Source: Leuctra nigra (lineage: Eukaryota > Arthropoda > Insecta > Plecoptera > Leuctridae). From it: 64,000 nt of DNA. The stretch spans positions 22,245,246 to 22,309,245 of the forward strand of contig OW203773.1 of the NCBI GenBank assembly GCA_934045905.1, given 5' to 3'. A program made the translations under genes and the position numbers. The notes below the pieces were generated by a model. The model saw only the letters and a list, made by a program, of their open reading frames with translations. It ran no database searches and had not been told where the DNA came from. Positions 20,451-32,765 of the stretch are shown in pieces. Every line of letters starts with the position of its first letter. Position 1 is the stretch's first letter.

Positions 20451-20612
20451 GCGAGCCACCGCGACCTGCTGCTAAAGGAACAGGAATTCATATCGTAATT
20501 TCACCTAGATATAGAACATCTCCAGAATGGATCTGGTAAGAGAATGTGAGGCGACATCGTAGCCGTCAAGCTGAAGCACGCTTCGTACAGGAGAAGCGGC
20601 TAGAGGCAGAAG
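20451..20612 (+). pseudogene. second exon-like coiled-coil patch
   Basis: After a pyrimidine tract and acceptor (GTTTCCTTCAG, ending about 20450) the sequence reads SHRDLLLKEQEF before a stop; in another frame near 20550-20610 it reads RQAEARFVQEKRLEAE. The composition resembles the 19.9 kb patch, so both may derive from one decayed coiled-coil gene. The evidence is weak. Confidence 0.25.
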
Positions 20613-20702
20613 GTGCTCCAAGTTTACATTGCGCAGTAAAGCATGCGCGAACGGTACACATGTTTTTATTTATATAGTGGTTACGAACGGCTCTCAGTAT
20701 CG

Positions 20703-20770
20703 CCGTCCTGGTGGCGCAATGGACAGTGCATTGGCTTGCGGTGCTAGGGGTCGCCGGTTCGTCTGACAGG
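20703..20770 (+). repeat. tRNA-derived SINE-like head or tRNA relic
   Basis: TGGCGCAATGG fits a polymerase III A box and CGGTTCGTCTGA about 40 bases on is a degraded B box (GGTTCRANTCC). The acceptor ends do not pair, so it is not an intact tRNA. Confidence 0.45.
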
Positions 20771-21678
20771 TGAGTTAATCATATTGCTCTTGCCTTCTAG
20801 CCAGTCAACAATCGTACAACTCTTTACTACTAAATATACAAAATTGCTTCAACGTGTAGCCTAGATAAAGAAATTTAAAACATCGTACCTACTGTTTAGT
20901 GACCAAAAATTTTAAAAAATTTATTTCAAACCTTTAAAAAAAATTAAAGTTAAGTTCGATAATTCTTGATGATGATAATATAATATTTAATAACAAGGAG
21001 ATGAGACGTTCTTGACGACGACTGTGTTTGTTGCAGATACGAGCACATCGTGGATGTTTGTATGTTGCCAGCCGTGGATGTTGCCAGCGGCTTGAGGACT
21101 CGCGCCAGGGTTTGCATATATACGAGTATAATAAACTAAAGGAAGAAGAACGACCTGCACGTGAGTTTACTCTCTCGACTACATTTCAACAACATTAACA
21201 ACATTTTGCTTCAAATATCATCATTCATCAACGTATTAAACTGAATATGAGGTGAAAATCTGTTGAAGTGTAGACATTTCCTAATGATATGGGATTAAGA
21301 ATTTCGGCAAATTAAACCGCTCTCTGCACTCGGACAATAAACTAACGAACTGATGCAACATTGTATTGCTTTTCATATGATTTTGCATTTTATATTAGAT
21401 TTAATGCATTAGTAAATTGTCATACATTTTTATATAACTTCATTTGAGCAGTGTTATAGGTAATGTATGAGTAATGTATGGGTACCTAACAGAAGATGAC
21501 AAAATGGGGTGTTATTTGTTTTTAATTCTACACAAACTTGTTTCCTGCTATATTATTCTTCCAATTCCCTAGGGCCCAGATCCCTGGTCCAGATTCAGAA
21601 TGCAATATCTCAGTTCACGAAACATCCACATCTTGTATTGCTTTGCTAATCTGGAACTGACTTGTGTGTCGCCCACAG

Positions 21679-21795
21679 GATCTCACGGCAGAGTTAATGA
21701 GTTCGGTGAGCGAATTCACCGTGAGAAGCGAACTACACCAGCGCGTACTTCAGCTAAAGTCTCGTGCAGCCGATCTGCTGGGGTTCATGAGATCG
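21679..21795 (+). other. candidate 39-codon internal exon
   Basis: This is the best exon-like patch in the window. The acceptor TGTGTGTCGCCCACAG ends at 21678; the donor TCG/GTGAGT starts at 21796. The 117 bases between are a multiple of three and open in phase 0, reading DLTAELMSSVSEF, then ELHQRVLQLKSRAADLLGF, a leucine-rich amphipathic helix. GC content is higher than in the flanks. It could belong to the same coiled-coil gene as the patches at 19.9 and 20.45 kb, but no family is recognised and no flanking exon is certain. Confidence 0.35.
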
Positions 21796-21864
21796 GTGAG
21801 TTATCAGATTGTTCTTAATTATTTTCTAGCGTTATTGAGCGATCGTTACGAGCGTGTCTGCTGA

Positions 21865-22927
21865 ACGCTAATAACTGTTTCTTTGTATTGCCTGCACTGT
21901 CCAGCTCACATGGACACACACTTATGCCATGCCTAATGCCATAATTCATTTTACTCTTCATAAAATTATTTTCCTTATTATCAAACAAATTATTTTAAAT
22001 CACAAAATCAATTTCTATTCTGTATGGGTAATACAATTCTCCCACTCGATTGCCTAATGAGGGAGACAAGGGGGTCGTCTGGGAGGAGGGGGCAACAGTA
22101 AGTATATTCGGAGAAATGTTTGTTTTCAGAAATTAATTTGGAGCGTTTCTACGCGATTACTAGCCAACTTTTATTTCGAGAAATAGTGTTTAAAATGACT
22201 CGGTATTGAAAACATATTCAAATTCATATTCATATTTGATGGGAATAACTATAGTGAATACACTAATATTTTGAAAAAGTCTTGCATTGAAAGTAAAACG
22301 TAAACTTCCAAATGTCTCTGCGGACCACCAGTGGTCCATGGACAACCGTGGCCTAATGTGCTCTTTCTTTGCAACGAATGTGGCCTGTGCAAATTCAACA
22401 TGAATGTCAACTGCAGTTTCCGCAGACACACGAGGAATGTCATCAAGTCCTCGTCTACGCTTGCAACAGTGCCGGGTGCAAATATAATGTGAAAGCAGCA
22501 ACATGTTCACCAATCAGAAGCACATGTGCAGCGTGTGTGGTGTGAAACCTGCTCGTCGTGATCTCATCAAGCAAAGCAGTATTATTTCACCCGGAGAGTG
22601 TAAGATAGTAAGGATATCTACTAAGGTATCTACTTATAAAAAATAAAATAAAAAGTCATCTATTTACATAGAAAAATAGTAAACATGGGGCTTATCCTTT
22701 ACTATAATACGCTTAAAAGAGAAGAACGTCGTCCCCGTAGCAACGTGGCTGAAAATTTCGTTCTTTATACAAATCTTGAATTTTCCACCGATCAAGTTGA
22801 AACTCTCCAGTAATGTACAAAATTACGTGACTTGATTTATAGTAACACTTTCGCGACATTCTGTTCAGTATTTACCGAGTTATTCGTGAAAAACATCGCC
22901 TTTTCTGATCTCTTAATTTTAAACGTC
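21865..22927. other. unassigned DNA with a possible zinc-finger relic
   Basis: Around 22360-22540 short stretches read C-x2-C-like (FLCNECGLCKF, MCSVCG) in shifting frames with a nearby RRHTRN, which hints at a degraded zinc-finger sequence. Stops and frame changes break it; I do not call a gene. Confidence 0.2.
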
Positions 22928-23178
22928 AATAGGCCATTTAAGAAAGTCAAAGCGCATGCGATAAAGCCTGACAGGTCCACAGCCGTCTAGTATGTTGTGA
23001 CTAGTTCTGAGTGTCTGCATGTGTCTGTCATATTTACGTGTTGTTTTCGAGAAGGCTGTGGGTGGGATGACGTCACGCCGAGTCCTTTGAAGTGCGCACT
23101 GCGCATGCGTTTAAGCCTGATAACATTAGTACCACACTTCACCAACAGATGTATCTTTATTTTCTTAAATGGCCTATT
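22928..23178. mobile_element. 251-bp MITE
   Basis: A perfect 18-base inverted repeat, AATAGGCCATTTAAGAAA (22928-22945) and its complement (23161-23178), defines the ends. Sub-terminal GCGCATGCG/CGCATGCG and AAGCCTGA words also recur. No transposase, no clear target duplication. Confidence 0.6.
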
Positions 23179-24724
23179 TCAATTGTGCAGTGAAAATCAA
23201 TTTTAGTGGGCAGTGAAACTAATTTTCACAAATCGACCTGAACAATATTTGGCCATGAAATCCGGAGATCGGAAGTTGCGTTACGATTCGCGTCTATTCG
23301 AGAAAATAAGGAACACAACTTACCTCTGGTGGATTTTGTGGTACTAGGTAAATGGCGGCTATCAAGGGCGCATTTGCATAAATATAAAATACAAATATTT
23401 GATATAGTTGTTTGTTATGGCCAAAAAAGTAAATTTATAGCTAAATATTAAATTCATTTGTTTTTTGGTTTTTCACTGCTTTATGGAAACAGGAAATGTA
23501 AAAACAAACAAATTAATATGTGAACCTAATAGTAGCCATCTTGTCAGAAGTGGCTCCATCACGTATCACTTATTTGTGGGAATAGACATCGCGAATTTAG
23601 CACAATTTTCAACGAAACATGAATTTTCCTGTACATAATTTCAAGCGAACTGGCAAGCAAAAAGTTTCGTTTGAATCCGATAAGTATTTAGAGAGATACT
23701 AAATATAAACCAAATTGTCATTTAAAAAGTCACTTTTTTCGAAACTTTCCAAATGTAGGAGTGAATCCATTTGGCAGTGAAGAAAATATTGGAATTTCCA
23801 CTGGAGACCTTGACTAGAATCATAGCAAACCAACATTTCATGTGAATAAATCCTGACATTTTTGGAGTATGTTTAGGGGGTGGGGGGGCGGCATAAGGGA
23901 ACATTTCTGTCCAGAGTGTATTTTATTGTTACCTTTTGATATTGGACCTAATTTCAAATATTACGTCTCTCATTTGATATGACTATATAAACAAATATCA
24001 AGCAAGCAAGAATATACATTTTCTGCTTACTTCACAACTTAGTATTTTATCAAAAGATTTTAATTGGGACACCTACATACTGTATCGTTCGTTGATGTTT
24101 TCATGTGTGCAGAGAATATGCGACAGAATAAGTTAGAAAGGGGAAACATGCATAAAATTGTATATAGTAAATTTCGTAATTTTTTAAGATATTACATAAA
24201 AAGTGACGAACTTCGATTAAATCTCGATACCACTTTTCGTTCATCATAATTGCAAATCAAATCATATTCCATTTTAATATCAATCACGCCTATTTGTTTT
24301 AATTCAATTTCAAATATTTATTCTTATTTTGACCCCCCCCCCCCCCCCCCCCCCGGCCCCGTGATGGACTTGGCCAGTCGCGCTGATCGGTTGCGGAGAA
24401 GAATACCCTTCTATGATGTACATCTCCTGACACAATAATTAAATTGTTAACAGGATTCGATTAAATAAAATTTTGGAACCTGAATTCAATCATCATATAG
24501 ATACATTTTATTCTGTTGTGTTTCAAATATTATAAAATCATTTTAATTCTATATACCATGCAACTGAAGTTTTTGTTTTTATTAACCATTGAGTCGTATC
24601 ATCATATTTTTTATAATGCTTAAAATGCTTAAAATAATACTATTGAGTTATTCACGATATATTTAAATATTTTAAAAAACGTTACACATGTTTTCTTTTT
24701 TTCTAATTTACGTTGTACACTACA
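23179..24724. other. unassigned AT-rich DNA with a poly-C tract
   Basis: No gene is recognised. A run of about 22 C residues begins near 24334, followed by GGCCCCG. Open frames at 23722-23904, 24064-24249 and 24250-24438 have no motif; the last is read through the poly-C run. Confidence 0.4.
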
Positions 24725-25010
24725 GGGCCCTCATTCACGTACATGGGGTAAGCCATGATAGCGAGTGGTAAGGCGTGGTAGACCGGGTGGTGGTGGTATC
24801 GGTATTCACGAAGAAGTTATCATGTCTTACCCCGGGGTAGAGTCTATACCCCTACCTCGAGGCAGGGGTAAGCCGTGGTAACCAAGTTTGAAGTTGGTGG
24901 TAACTTATTGGCGGCCATTTTTAACTTGACATGACTGCCAAAACAACTTTTTGAAGTAATTCCTTCGCGTCGTCATCCTATCAGCTGTGCTGTGTGTTTA
25001 TTGTGTATAA

Positions 25011-25018
25011 TTTGTCTT
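25011..25018. repeat. 8-bp target-site duplication of the nested MITE, left copy
   Basis: ATTTGTCT is repeated exactly at 25652-25659, immediately outside the TAGGGATGGAG terminal repeats. Eight bases is the hAT signature length. Confidence 0.85.
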
Positions 25019-25651
25019 AGGGATGGAGAAAATATCGATATATCGATATATATCGATATTAAAAAAAATATCGAAATATCGATACCTGAATATATTGAAT
25101 ATCGATATATTGAAATATCGATATATTGAAATATCGAAATAATGAAATATCGAAATATCGATATATTGAAATATCGAAATATTGAAATATCGATATATTG
25201 AAGCCTTACCGCATGATACAATTATGTTTTTAATTGAAGTTTTTACCTACTATGGCAAAATAATTAATATTTGCAGTGCAGCGTTTACAAGATTTATGGA
25301 CAATTTCTCAGATTATTCACATTTTCTTTCTTATCTGGCCGGTGACCCTATATTTTGGAGCGGCTTGGTTTATTTCTTTTTACATTTTCTTTTGAAATTC
25401 CTAGCAGTTTTAGGAGCAATTTAATACATTCATACGATATATCAATATTTCCATACCTATACATCTAAATATTATTTCCATATCAATATTTCGATATATC
25501 GATATATCGATACTTCGATATATCGATATATCGATACTTCGATATTTCAATATATCGATATATCGATACTTCGATATTTCAATATTTCAATATATCGATA
25601 AATAAATGATATCGATAGTCGATATCAAAATCCAAGTTCGCTCCATCCCTA
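25019..25651. mobile_element. hAT-type MITE with TATCGATA-repeat arms
   Basis: The 633-bp element starts TAGGGATGGAG and ends with the complement, and is flanked by the 8-bp duplication ATTTGTCT. Terminal YAGGG plus 8-bp duplications are hAT hallmarks. The arms (about 25030-25200 and 25440-25630) are composed almost wholly of TATCGATA/AATATCG words, which are self-complementary. The centre (25205-25430) is ordinary AT-rich sequence. No transposase is encoded, so mobilisation in trans by a hAT enzyme is inferred. Confidence 0.85.
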
Positions 25652-26182
25652 ATTTGTCTTTTACTTACGTTTACTTTGTTAGGTCCTGTTTATTTAATCA
25701 TTCCACAACATATCGGATAGTATTATTGGTTCCAGTAAGTCAATCCATGGACCATAACCTCCAAAACATTTTCTTAAACACTAGATATAAGTAATAAACT
25801 ACATATTTTTAAGTTGCAGAGTTAAGTTAGCACTGAATTCACCATACAAAACTATTGTTGCACCAGATTTTATTGCATTAACACATTTTGTTTAGTATTT
25901 GTGTAGTTTATCGTTTGGAATTGAACTGTCACTATTTTTAATAAAGACAAATTCACGCGCGCGGAAAAAAATATTCGAATCTGATTGGTGGAATAATCCA
26001 CGGCCTGCTTAAAACTTACGTTCTATTTGCACTATACAAATTTCAAGTAGGCAGTGACTTACCACCAAGATACCACTGCTTCGTGAATACGAATGTGTCA
26101 TTCGCTACCCCGAGGTGGTAAGCAAGTGGTAGGCTACCCCGGGGTAGGCAAGGATAAGGACAATGTACGTGAATGAGGGCCC

Positions 26183-27505
26183 AGGTGTGCATTGGGGTTA
26201 GTGTGGGGTAAGTATGCACCTTCCACAGATATAACTATAAAAAAGCCAATTGATTTGCATTTATGATCGGTCATTCCGTGAGTTGAAAAAAATTGTCACG
26301 AGAGACAATTCTTTGCCAGCATAGCAGAGAGTTTTATTTTAATGATGGTCCATCTTCAGTTATGCATTGCCTTGCCCAGAGAGATAGCAAATAGGATCAT
26401 GTATTACATGGCGGGGCTCTCTAGTAATACTATAATTAGAATTATAGTAAAATACTTACTCACCCAAAATATATATTAATTATAATTTCGCTGAAAACCT
26501 GTAAAATGAGAATACGTAAGAATACCAGAGTACTTATATAATAAAGTCTGACTAAGTGTTGTTATGTTTACAAGCGAATCTAATAAAACATGCATCTTGG
26601 CAATTTCATGTCACAGCTATATCACTGCTTGTGAATTCGCAGAGAAGATTCATTTGCTTCGATCGTCGTGAGTTGTAAGAAGCAATCAAATGTCAATCCA
26701 CACCATAACATTCCTTTATTTATTTTAGTAAGTCTCAGTTGAATTAGTACGTATCTTCCCCGACCCGTGCGTTGATCAACAAGTTCGATCTGTGATTGTT
26801 TCAGGGTCTCAGATATCTTGGAATTAACTTAGCGTGTGATGCTTGAAGTAATTCTACATATCATATCATATCTTCATATATTAAACAAGACAGATGTAAG
26901 TCTGCACAGCTTGTTGTATTGAGAAGGAATGACGGCAGCTAAACACACTGAGCCAGGAGTAGAAGTAGAATGCCCGAAGTCCTCGTGAGGTTTTAATGAA
27001 GTATCTGAAGAGGACATGGGACTTGCATCAATACTCATCATTATGTACTTCTAAACACACGTACAGATATGAGTTCGTGTATTCCATGTGCTATTGACAC
27101 GTTTTGTTGAAGACAATGTGTCAGTAGTTCCGACAACTTTCTTCGAGAACACCTGTGACTGTTGTTAATAGAGATATTGCGAACTTCTCATCAGAATATA
27201 AGATAGTTATTAAAAGTATAATAATTCACACAAAAAGGTATTTGCAGCAAAGATGTTTCATATATTAAAATTAGGAATTAAATTTCAAAAAGTAATTAAT
27301 ATTCCACTCCTTCATAATTCCGAGATCTTCAAACAATCGGAAGCCATATTTGAATAAAAAAAACATATTTAGTAAAATAATGAGACGTTTGTTAATTGAC
27401 TATTTGTGTGTAGTAAACAATGTGTTAAGATGCTTTATTAATTAAATAATATCATAGCGCAGCCCGCGCGAGCAATAAGTAGACGCATCCCCGACCCAAC
27501 CCCCC
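26183..27505. other. unassigned AT-rich DNA
   Basis: I see no gene, repeat boundary or RNA motif that I can support. Confidence 0.4.
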
Positions 27506-27700
27506 ACCCTAACGTGGCAGTAGAATCAGATTGTTTTACTTCCATAACATTTAAAATACATTTCCAACATTGCTTTTGTGTTTAAATTCGTTGTTCGACT
27601 TGGATATGATGGAAGGTTTTAAGTGTTAGAGGTGTTAGTTAACATCTGGGAATAGACAACATCGTTGTTTTGCTGATGGATTCCACTGCCACGTTAGGGT
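27506..27700. mobile_element. 195-bp MITE
   Basis: ACCCTAACGTGGCAGTAGAA at 27506 pairs with TTCCACTGCCACGTTAGGGT ending 27700 (one mismatch). The interior is AT-rich and non-coding. No target duplication was found. Confidence 0.55.
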
Positions 27701-27959
27701 AAAACCGACTACCTACCATTCAATGCATCCAGTGAGAAGATTGTTAAGCGTGCACACAGACTGGATGGAACCAATCACGTATTGTTCTTGACACACAATG
27801 CACATTTCCATCCACACATTCTGCAGCATGTAACGTGAATGTGTGACTTTTCAATCAATCTCACTGCACGGCTAATTCTAAACTCTGACTTGGCAATAAG
27901 TATGTAACTAATGGAATGATTTGGCTGAATGTACACCATGATATGAAGTTGTTTGTTGA

Positions 27960-28150
27960 AAATATGTGTATGTTATTTGAAATTATTTCCATCTTATATC
28001 ACGTCATTTGTAAATAAGTTTAGATGTTGTGAGACAGTTCAGTGGTATCCATGGTAACAAATGAGTAAACCCTATTTTATTTATAGGCACGTGATTTACA
28101 AAATAGAAAATTGATAGATGTGATGAGTATCTGTAAATGATATTTCATGG
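27960..28150. repeat. dispersed repeat C, copy 2
   Basis: Matches 12870-13020 through TCACGTCATTTGT, a GACAGTT box, CCATGGTAACAAAT and GTAAATGATATT. Confidence 0.55.
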
Positions 28151-28739
28151 AATATTAAACAAAGTAAAGTACAGTGAGTATACGAGCCTATGTACAAGAG
28201 ACTCCACCTGACTAGTTCTGACACTCGTGACTTGTCGAAACAAGTCAACCAGTCATAGTTTGACTCAGACTTTTCAAGTCAGGTTTGAGAAGACGAGATC
28301 TTTGATTGTAGCTTCATCGTCAATTGCTCATTCTCGTCCTCATGCATTCGACGCCGCTCAACGTGGAGAAGAGGTAATATTAAAACAACGCCTGAGGAGA
28401 GACAGAAACTAAATGTTAACTTGCAATACCACATGCAAGGCGAGATGTAATCAATAGCAAAGTGAGATTGAATATATTTCGATAGTTTGAGTCAATGACA
28501 AGTTAAGTGCAGAAGTATGTTTGATTTGAATAGAAAAAATGTTTCTTCCAAGTAGGTAATAGAGCTTATATTAAACATACAAATTATTTGAAAAACACAA
28601 TTGGAAAGACTGCATAACCAAGATGCGATGATATTGTTATTGAAGTAGTTAAATATTTCCTTTTGGGACTCGGGCACTCATCCGGTACTCAGCCGGGACA
28701 GAGTTCTCCAATGACCCAATGTTACGAACGAACAACACC

Positions 28740-28860
28740 CAATGAATGTAGAAGTCGTAATGTATTCATGAGGTTTATAAACATTTCAATACAATAAAAC
28801 ATTGATATATTCGATATTTCAGTATAATTAGAAGCGATTCGTAATGCCGGGGGTGTTTTA
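28740..28860. repeat. dispersed repeat B, uninterrupted copy
   Basis: Corresponds to 2040-2131 plus 8322 onward and reads straight through the ATTCGTAATG at which PLE-1 is inserted in the other copy. It therefore shows the pre-insertion arrangement. Confidence 0.65.
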
Positions 28861-29189
28861 CTGAATTGTATTACTTATATTTAGATTAAATAACTTTTAT
28901 ATATAACATTTAGATTAATATTAATTATTTTATTAATTAAATTATAATTTTATCATATTATATATTTATATTAAGAGTATAGCGTACTTTACTTTTTTAA
29001 CTATTCCCAAATTTGTTTAATTAAAAAAAATAGTCAGAAAAAAGAAACATTTACAAAATGTCTACTTTTTGGGCAAATATTCCATATGTGCACGGGACTG
29101 TGGGATAGATGGCTTAAGGCGTTTTACATGATAAATTTACATTGAAAAAGAAAACTGTTGACATGGAGGTAATTTTTTTATAAAATTGA
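28861..29189. other. very AT-rich spacer
   Basis: TTAATTAT-type low-complexity sequence; nothing recognised. Confidence 0.5.
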
Positions 29190-31140
29190 TGTATTCTAGC
29201 ATCTAAAAAAAGTCATTGCAAGTTTTGTGGAAGAAAATTAACCATGAACGCCATTTTGCCGTCTATGTGGGGCGTCTTACCCATATTTACCTTGATTGAT
29301 TGGTAAAATGCTATAAAACGAATCATTTTAATCCAAAATTAATAAGTGAAAAAGCACAATGTTCAGGAAGGTTTATTCTACTAAAATAAATTTTGAGTAA
29401 AGTTTTAAGAATATGAAATCTAGGGATAGTTATGTATTTTTTCGAACGGTGGCAAAACATTTTCTCACCCAAAAAACTCTTTCAGATATCTTATTTTTGC
29501 TTTCGACTAGCTCAATTTGTGTCCCATCGATTCAAATGGTGTCAATAGTCTCGTCTCGTCAAACCGCGTCGAATGTTTGCATGGGAGAGCGCATGATAAC
29601 CACCTGTGACTGAGATTCAATAATGTAAATATAAATAATTCGACTAAACCTTCTAGACACGGGACTTATACACAGTATTATGTTTGTAAAAAAATCTTCA
29701 ATTGATGAAAAAAATTTGTTCGAAAAAAATGATCATCAGATATTGCAGATATTTATAACAGCAAATGACGACTAATTATGCAAGAAATTAGATCAGGACG
29801 TGGTTTTATAATAACAGTGCAAAGTTGTGAAATTGAATAAATAACGAAGATGCCAAATGGTGGATTCAATATTTTAGGTACGCTGTTCTATAATTATTAT
29901 TCATTACTAAAAATGTGTAATTTACGATTTTGCTTTAAAACTATATTTGTATTGATCAGAACACATTTCACTCCATGGTAACACAGCCTTCTGATGTCCT
30001 GAAGTGAATTGCTACACGTTACTGCATTCTAGTGGAAACCAACTAAACTTCACAAGTTACCGACATTTCAAGTCAAACTGGAAGTTTTAACGATGTAATG
30101 TACTGTCTACCACACGCGGGAACCGAGGACAATATGTTAGAAGATTCAAAGAGAGAGCGCGAAGATCACATTGAATACGAGAGGAAAAGAGACGACCAGA
30201 TGATGGAAATGTTCCGTCAAGTGACAGACAGTGATGAGTTCTCAACCCACGGCCAGGGGGCGATCATGTAACATTATAACCTTCACATCTCACTCGAGAT
30301 GCCGTTAATAACATCGAGATGAGAAGATTGTCACGTGAGAACAAAGTCGGCGTGTTATATAATACTACCTCAGGGAGTAGGTAGTGATCGTGATACGTCA
30401 TCAGCTAATTCCTCACTGAACGAAGTCAATCGATAAGTTTAGTGGTGAAGACGATCAATCAATTATTGAAACTGATTGGATATTTTTTTAATTTGGAAAA
30501 TTAAATCCAAATTTAAATTAAATTTAATTTGCTTTGTGGAAAGCGAAAAAATAGCTAGGTAAGATTGGAAAGAACACAGAATCAACTCAAAACCACTTGT
30601 GAATGACGTTTAATAACTTGATAATTACAGAGATGAAGTATTAGGTCCAGTAATACCGCACTGGTTTATGAGCCATCAGAGAAAAATATTCACTGGGCTT
30701 TCATAACACTAAAGCCAATAGTGAGAGAAATCGACAAGGCTGTATCAAGAAGAATTTTCCATTTCTCATATTTTTTTGCTGTGACTATAGCAACTAAAAA
30801 AATATCAAAAAATATCTCAAAATAGCTCGGAATTAGTACACCCCCCCCCCCCCTCAAGGGTTAATTTCGTGACCGATCTATTTTTAAGCTAAAATCCATA
30901 ACATGAACCTGCATAAGCAACTGCAAACTTGAAACACAATATATTCCCTGAAAATGGCGGTCATTTTAGAGCTTACCCGCCGACATTATTAACTTCTTGA
31001 ATAAATACAATTTTGGTTAGACCTTTTACAATTTTTATTTTTTATCGTACCTTCCTGACACATTGTATATTATACAAGAACAATTTACACAAATGTTATA
31101 TTTTAACACAATTTTCATATTTCACACATAAGCCATTTAA
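29190..31140. repeat. repeat F, copy 1 (paralogue of 45.05-47.56 kb)
   Basis: About 1.95 kb aligns by eye with 45050-47562. Shared landmarks in order are CTATGTGGGGCGTCTT, AGATCAGGACGTGGTTTTAT, CACTTCAGGACATCAGAAGG (complement), the 57-codon frame at 30098, GATGAGAAGATTGTCACGTG, a GGAATTAGTACACCC poly-C tract and TCGTACCTTCCTGACA. The two copies look roughly 90-95% alike, frame and flanks alike, so this is a dispersed repeat rather than a host gene pair. Confidence 0.8.
30098..30271 (+). CDS. 57-codon charged ORF inside repeat F, copy 1
   Basis: An ATG at 30098 (a second in-frame ATG at 30134) opens a 57-codon frame ending TAA at 30269-30271. The peptide is highly charged and helical (EDSKREREDHIEYERKRD then DQMMEMFRQV), the kind of short coiled coil often found before zinc fingers or in gag-like proteins. 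The frame is conserved, open and the same length at 46507-46680. It may be an exon or remnant of an element protein; no family is recognised and translation is unproven. Confidence 0.35.
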   Translation: MYCLPHAGTEDNMLEDSKREREDHIEYERKRDDQMMEMFRQVTDSDEFSTHGQGAIM

Positions 31141-31559
31141 AGAGATATTTTAAATTGTTGATGCCGTAATAACAGCTTTTGTATTAGTCAATAAAATAAA
31201 TAATATATATAAACAATGATAAAAAAATTAAAAATACATATATTTTGTTTCCAGTTGACTCATGGAGCCAATTGTCGATTTTTCTGTTATAAAATTTAAA
31301 GAAATCCATCAAACTTAGTAAATTAATTCGTTAAAATCTATCCATTTCACAATAAATTGTAATACCATATCTGAGTTCAGCAACATCTCAAATATCATTC
31401 AATAAATCCTTAGCATCCCGGACAGAAAATACTGGTATCACACTCTTATCACTCCGGTATCACACTAGTATTATTTGCCAATTTTTTGTATCACAGTGGT
31501 ATTTCATAGGTATCCACACGTATCATCTAAAATTTCGTATCCACATTATTGTATCATCA

Positions 31560-31955
31560 TGGCATCACAAAAATATCATCACCTATCATATACATATCAC
31601 ATTCATCGTCCCAGATGATACCAAAGTGATGTATGTATCATCATGTATCACGTACCTATCATCACCTATCATCTACATATCAGACTGAACGTCGTTGATG
31701 GTACCAAAGTGATACATGCATCATCATGTATCACGTACCTATCATCACCTATCATACACATATCAGACTCAGCGTCGTTGATGATATGAAAGTGATGCAT
31801 GTATCATCATGTATCACGTACCTATCATCACCTATCATACACATATCAGACTGAACGTCGTTGATGGTACCAAAGTGATACATGCATCATCATGTATCAC
31901 GTACCTATTATCACCTATCATACACATATCAGACTGAACGTCGTTGATGATACCT
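31560..31955. repeat. 83-bp minisatellite in the left foldback arm
   Basis: GTCGTTGATG recurs at 31691, 31774, 31857 and 31940, an exact 83-base spacing, with a diverged unit before the first. Each unit includes ACCAAAGTGATACATGCATC and ATCACGTACCTATCATCACC. Confidence 0.85.
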
Positions 31956-31984
31956 CCTTGAGTATGAACCCCTGATACCTAAAG

Positions 31985-32760
31985 ACTAAGGTGTTGTATG
32001 CTCGTGCGTGCTCGCTGGTCAATTGTACCGCTTAAAGATATTTTGTCTTTCAGTAACATTCGTTTAGTATACAATGCTTTAGTCGAATCTATAATATTGT
32101 ATGGAATTTTGGCATATGGGAATGCGTCTCGTGGTCATCTTAGCAAAAAAGAGATTATTCAGGATAGGATTGTTAGGAATTTACCTCCTGTGGCTCTCTC
32201 AAACATCCTGGCTTTCAAACATTGTAATCTGTTACCGTTTCAACAATTATTTCTTTATCGACTCATTATTAAATTCTACTTTTGTGATAAATATAAAGTT
32301 CCTTTCATACATAACGTAAATACAAGACTACAACAGTCAACAACCTATATAACACCACTTTATATTAATAAATACGGCTCCAGGCAGCTTTGTGTTCAAG
32401 TAACTAAAATTTTTAATAGCATTCCAGAAACTATCAGATATTTCAAAACTTATAATTAAGTCAAAGCTGTTTTGAAACCTTGGATGCTAAAAGAGCTGGA
32501 TAACTTATTGTAAATTGAATGTACCCGAATGTATCTATAATTTATGTGCTGTGTACTGAAATTATGTAGTAGAAACTGTTTTGCTTTAACCTGTAAATAT
32601 TATACTTTTGATATTCATTTGTTTCATGTTCGACCTCTAGAAAGTGTAAATAATTAAGAAACCTTCAGATAAGCCCTTTGAGGCTTTGAAAGATAAAATG
32701 TTAATGTTTAATTGTATTTGTGTATTTCTTGTGTTACAATAAAAATAAAAAAATAAAAAT
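31985..32760 (+). mobile_element. 5'-truncated non-LTR retrotransposon, RT C-terminus plus 3' tail
   Basis: The frame 31998-32459 (153 aa) is the thumb/C-terminal region of a non-LTR RT: IRLVYNALVESIILYGILAY, a QDRIVRNL helix, QLFLYRLIIKFYF, then an RQLCVQVTKIFNSIPETI block. After a stop, LKPWMLKELDNLL continues the usual terminal helix in a shifted frame. The catalytic domain is missing. The 3' end is A-rich (AATAAAAATAAAAAAATAAA near 32740-32760). It is nested in the foldback element and dead. Confidence 0.75.
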
Positions 32761-32765
32761 TGCAT

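Larger units (their letters stand above)
24725..26182. mobile_element. 1.46-kb foldback element, outer of a nested pair
   Basis: The ends are perfect 20-base inverted repeats (GGGCCCTCATTCACGTACAT at 24725 and its complement ending 26182). Inside them, sub-terminal arms of over 100 bases are built from GGTAAG, GTGGTA and TACCCC words in inverted order, and TATTCACGAAG/CTTCGTGAATA pair as well. No transposase is seen. The centre is occupied by the MITE at 25019-25651. Confidence 0.75.

Noticed and set aside
22360..22540. C2H2 zinc-finger gene
   Set aside because: Cys/His words occur in shifting frames with stops; too degraded to call.
24334..24356. Poly-C tract as a functional signal
   Set aside because: Simple homopolymer like those at 18.6, 30.84 and 47.25 kb; length may even be an assembly artefact.
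31560..31955. CRISPR-like array
   Set aside because: The 83-bp units are repeated whole without unique spacers; it is a minisatellite in a foldback arm.
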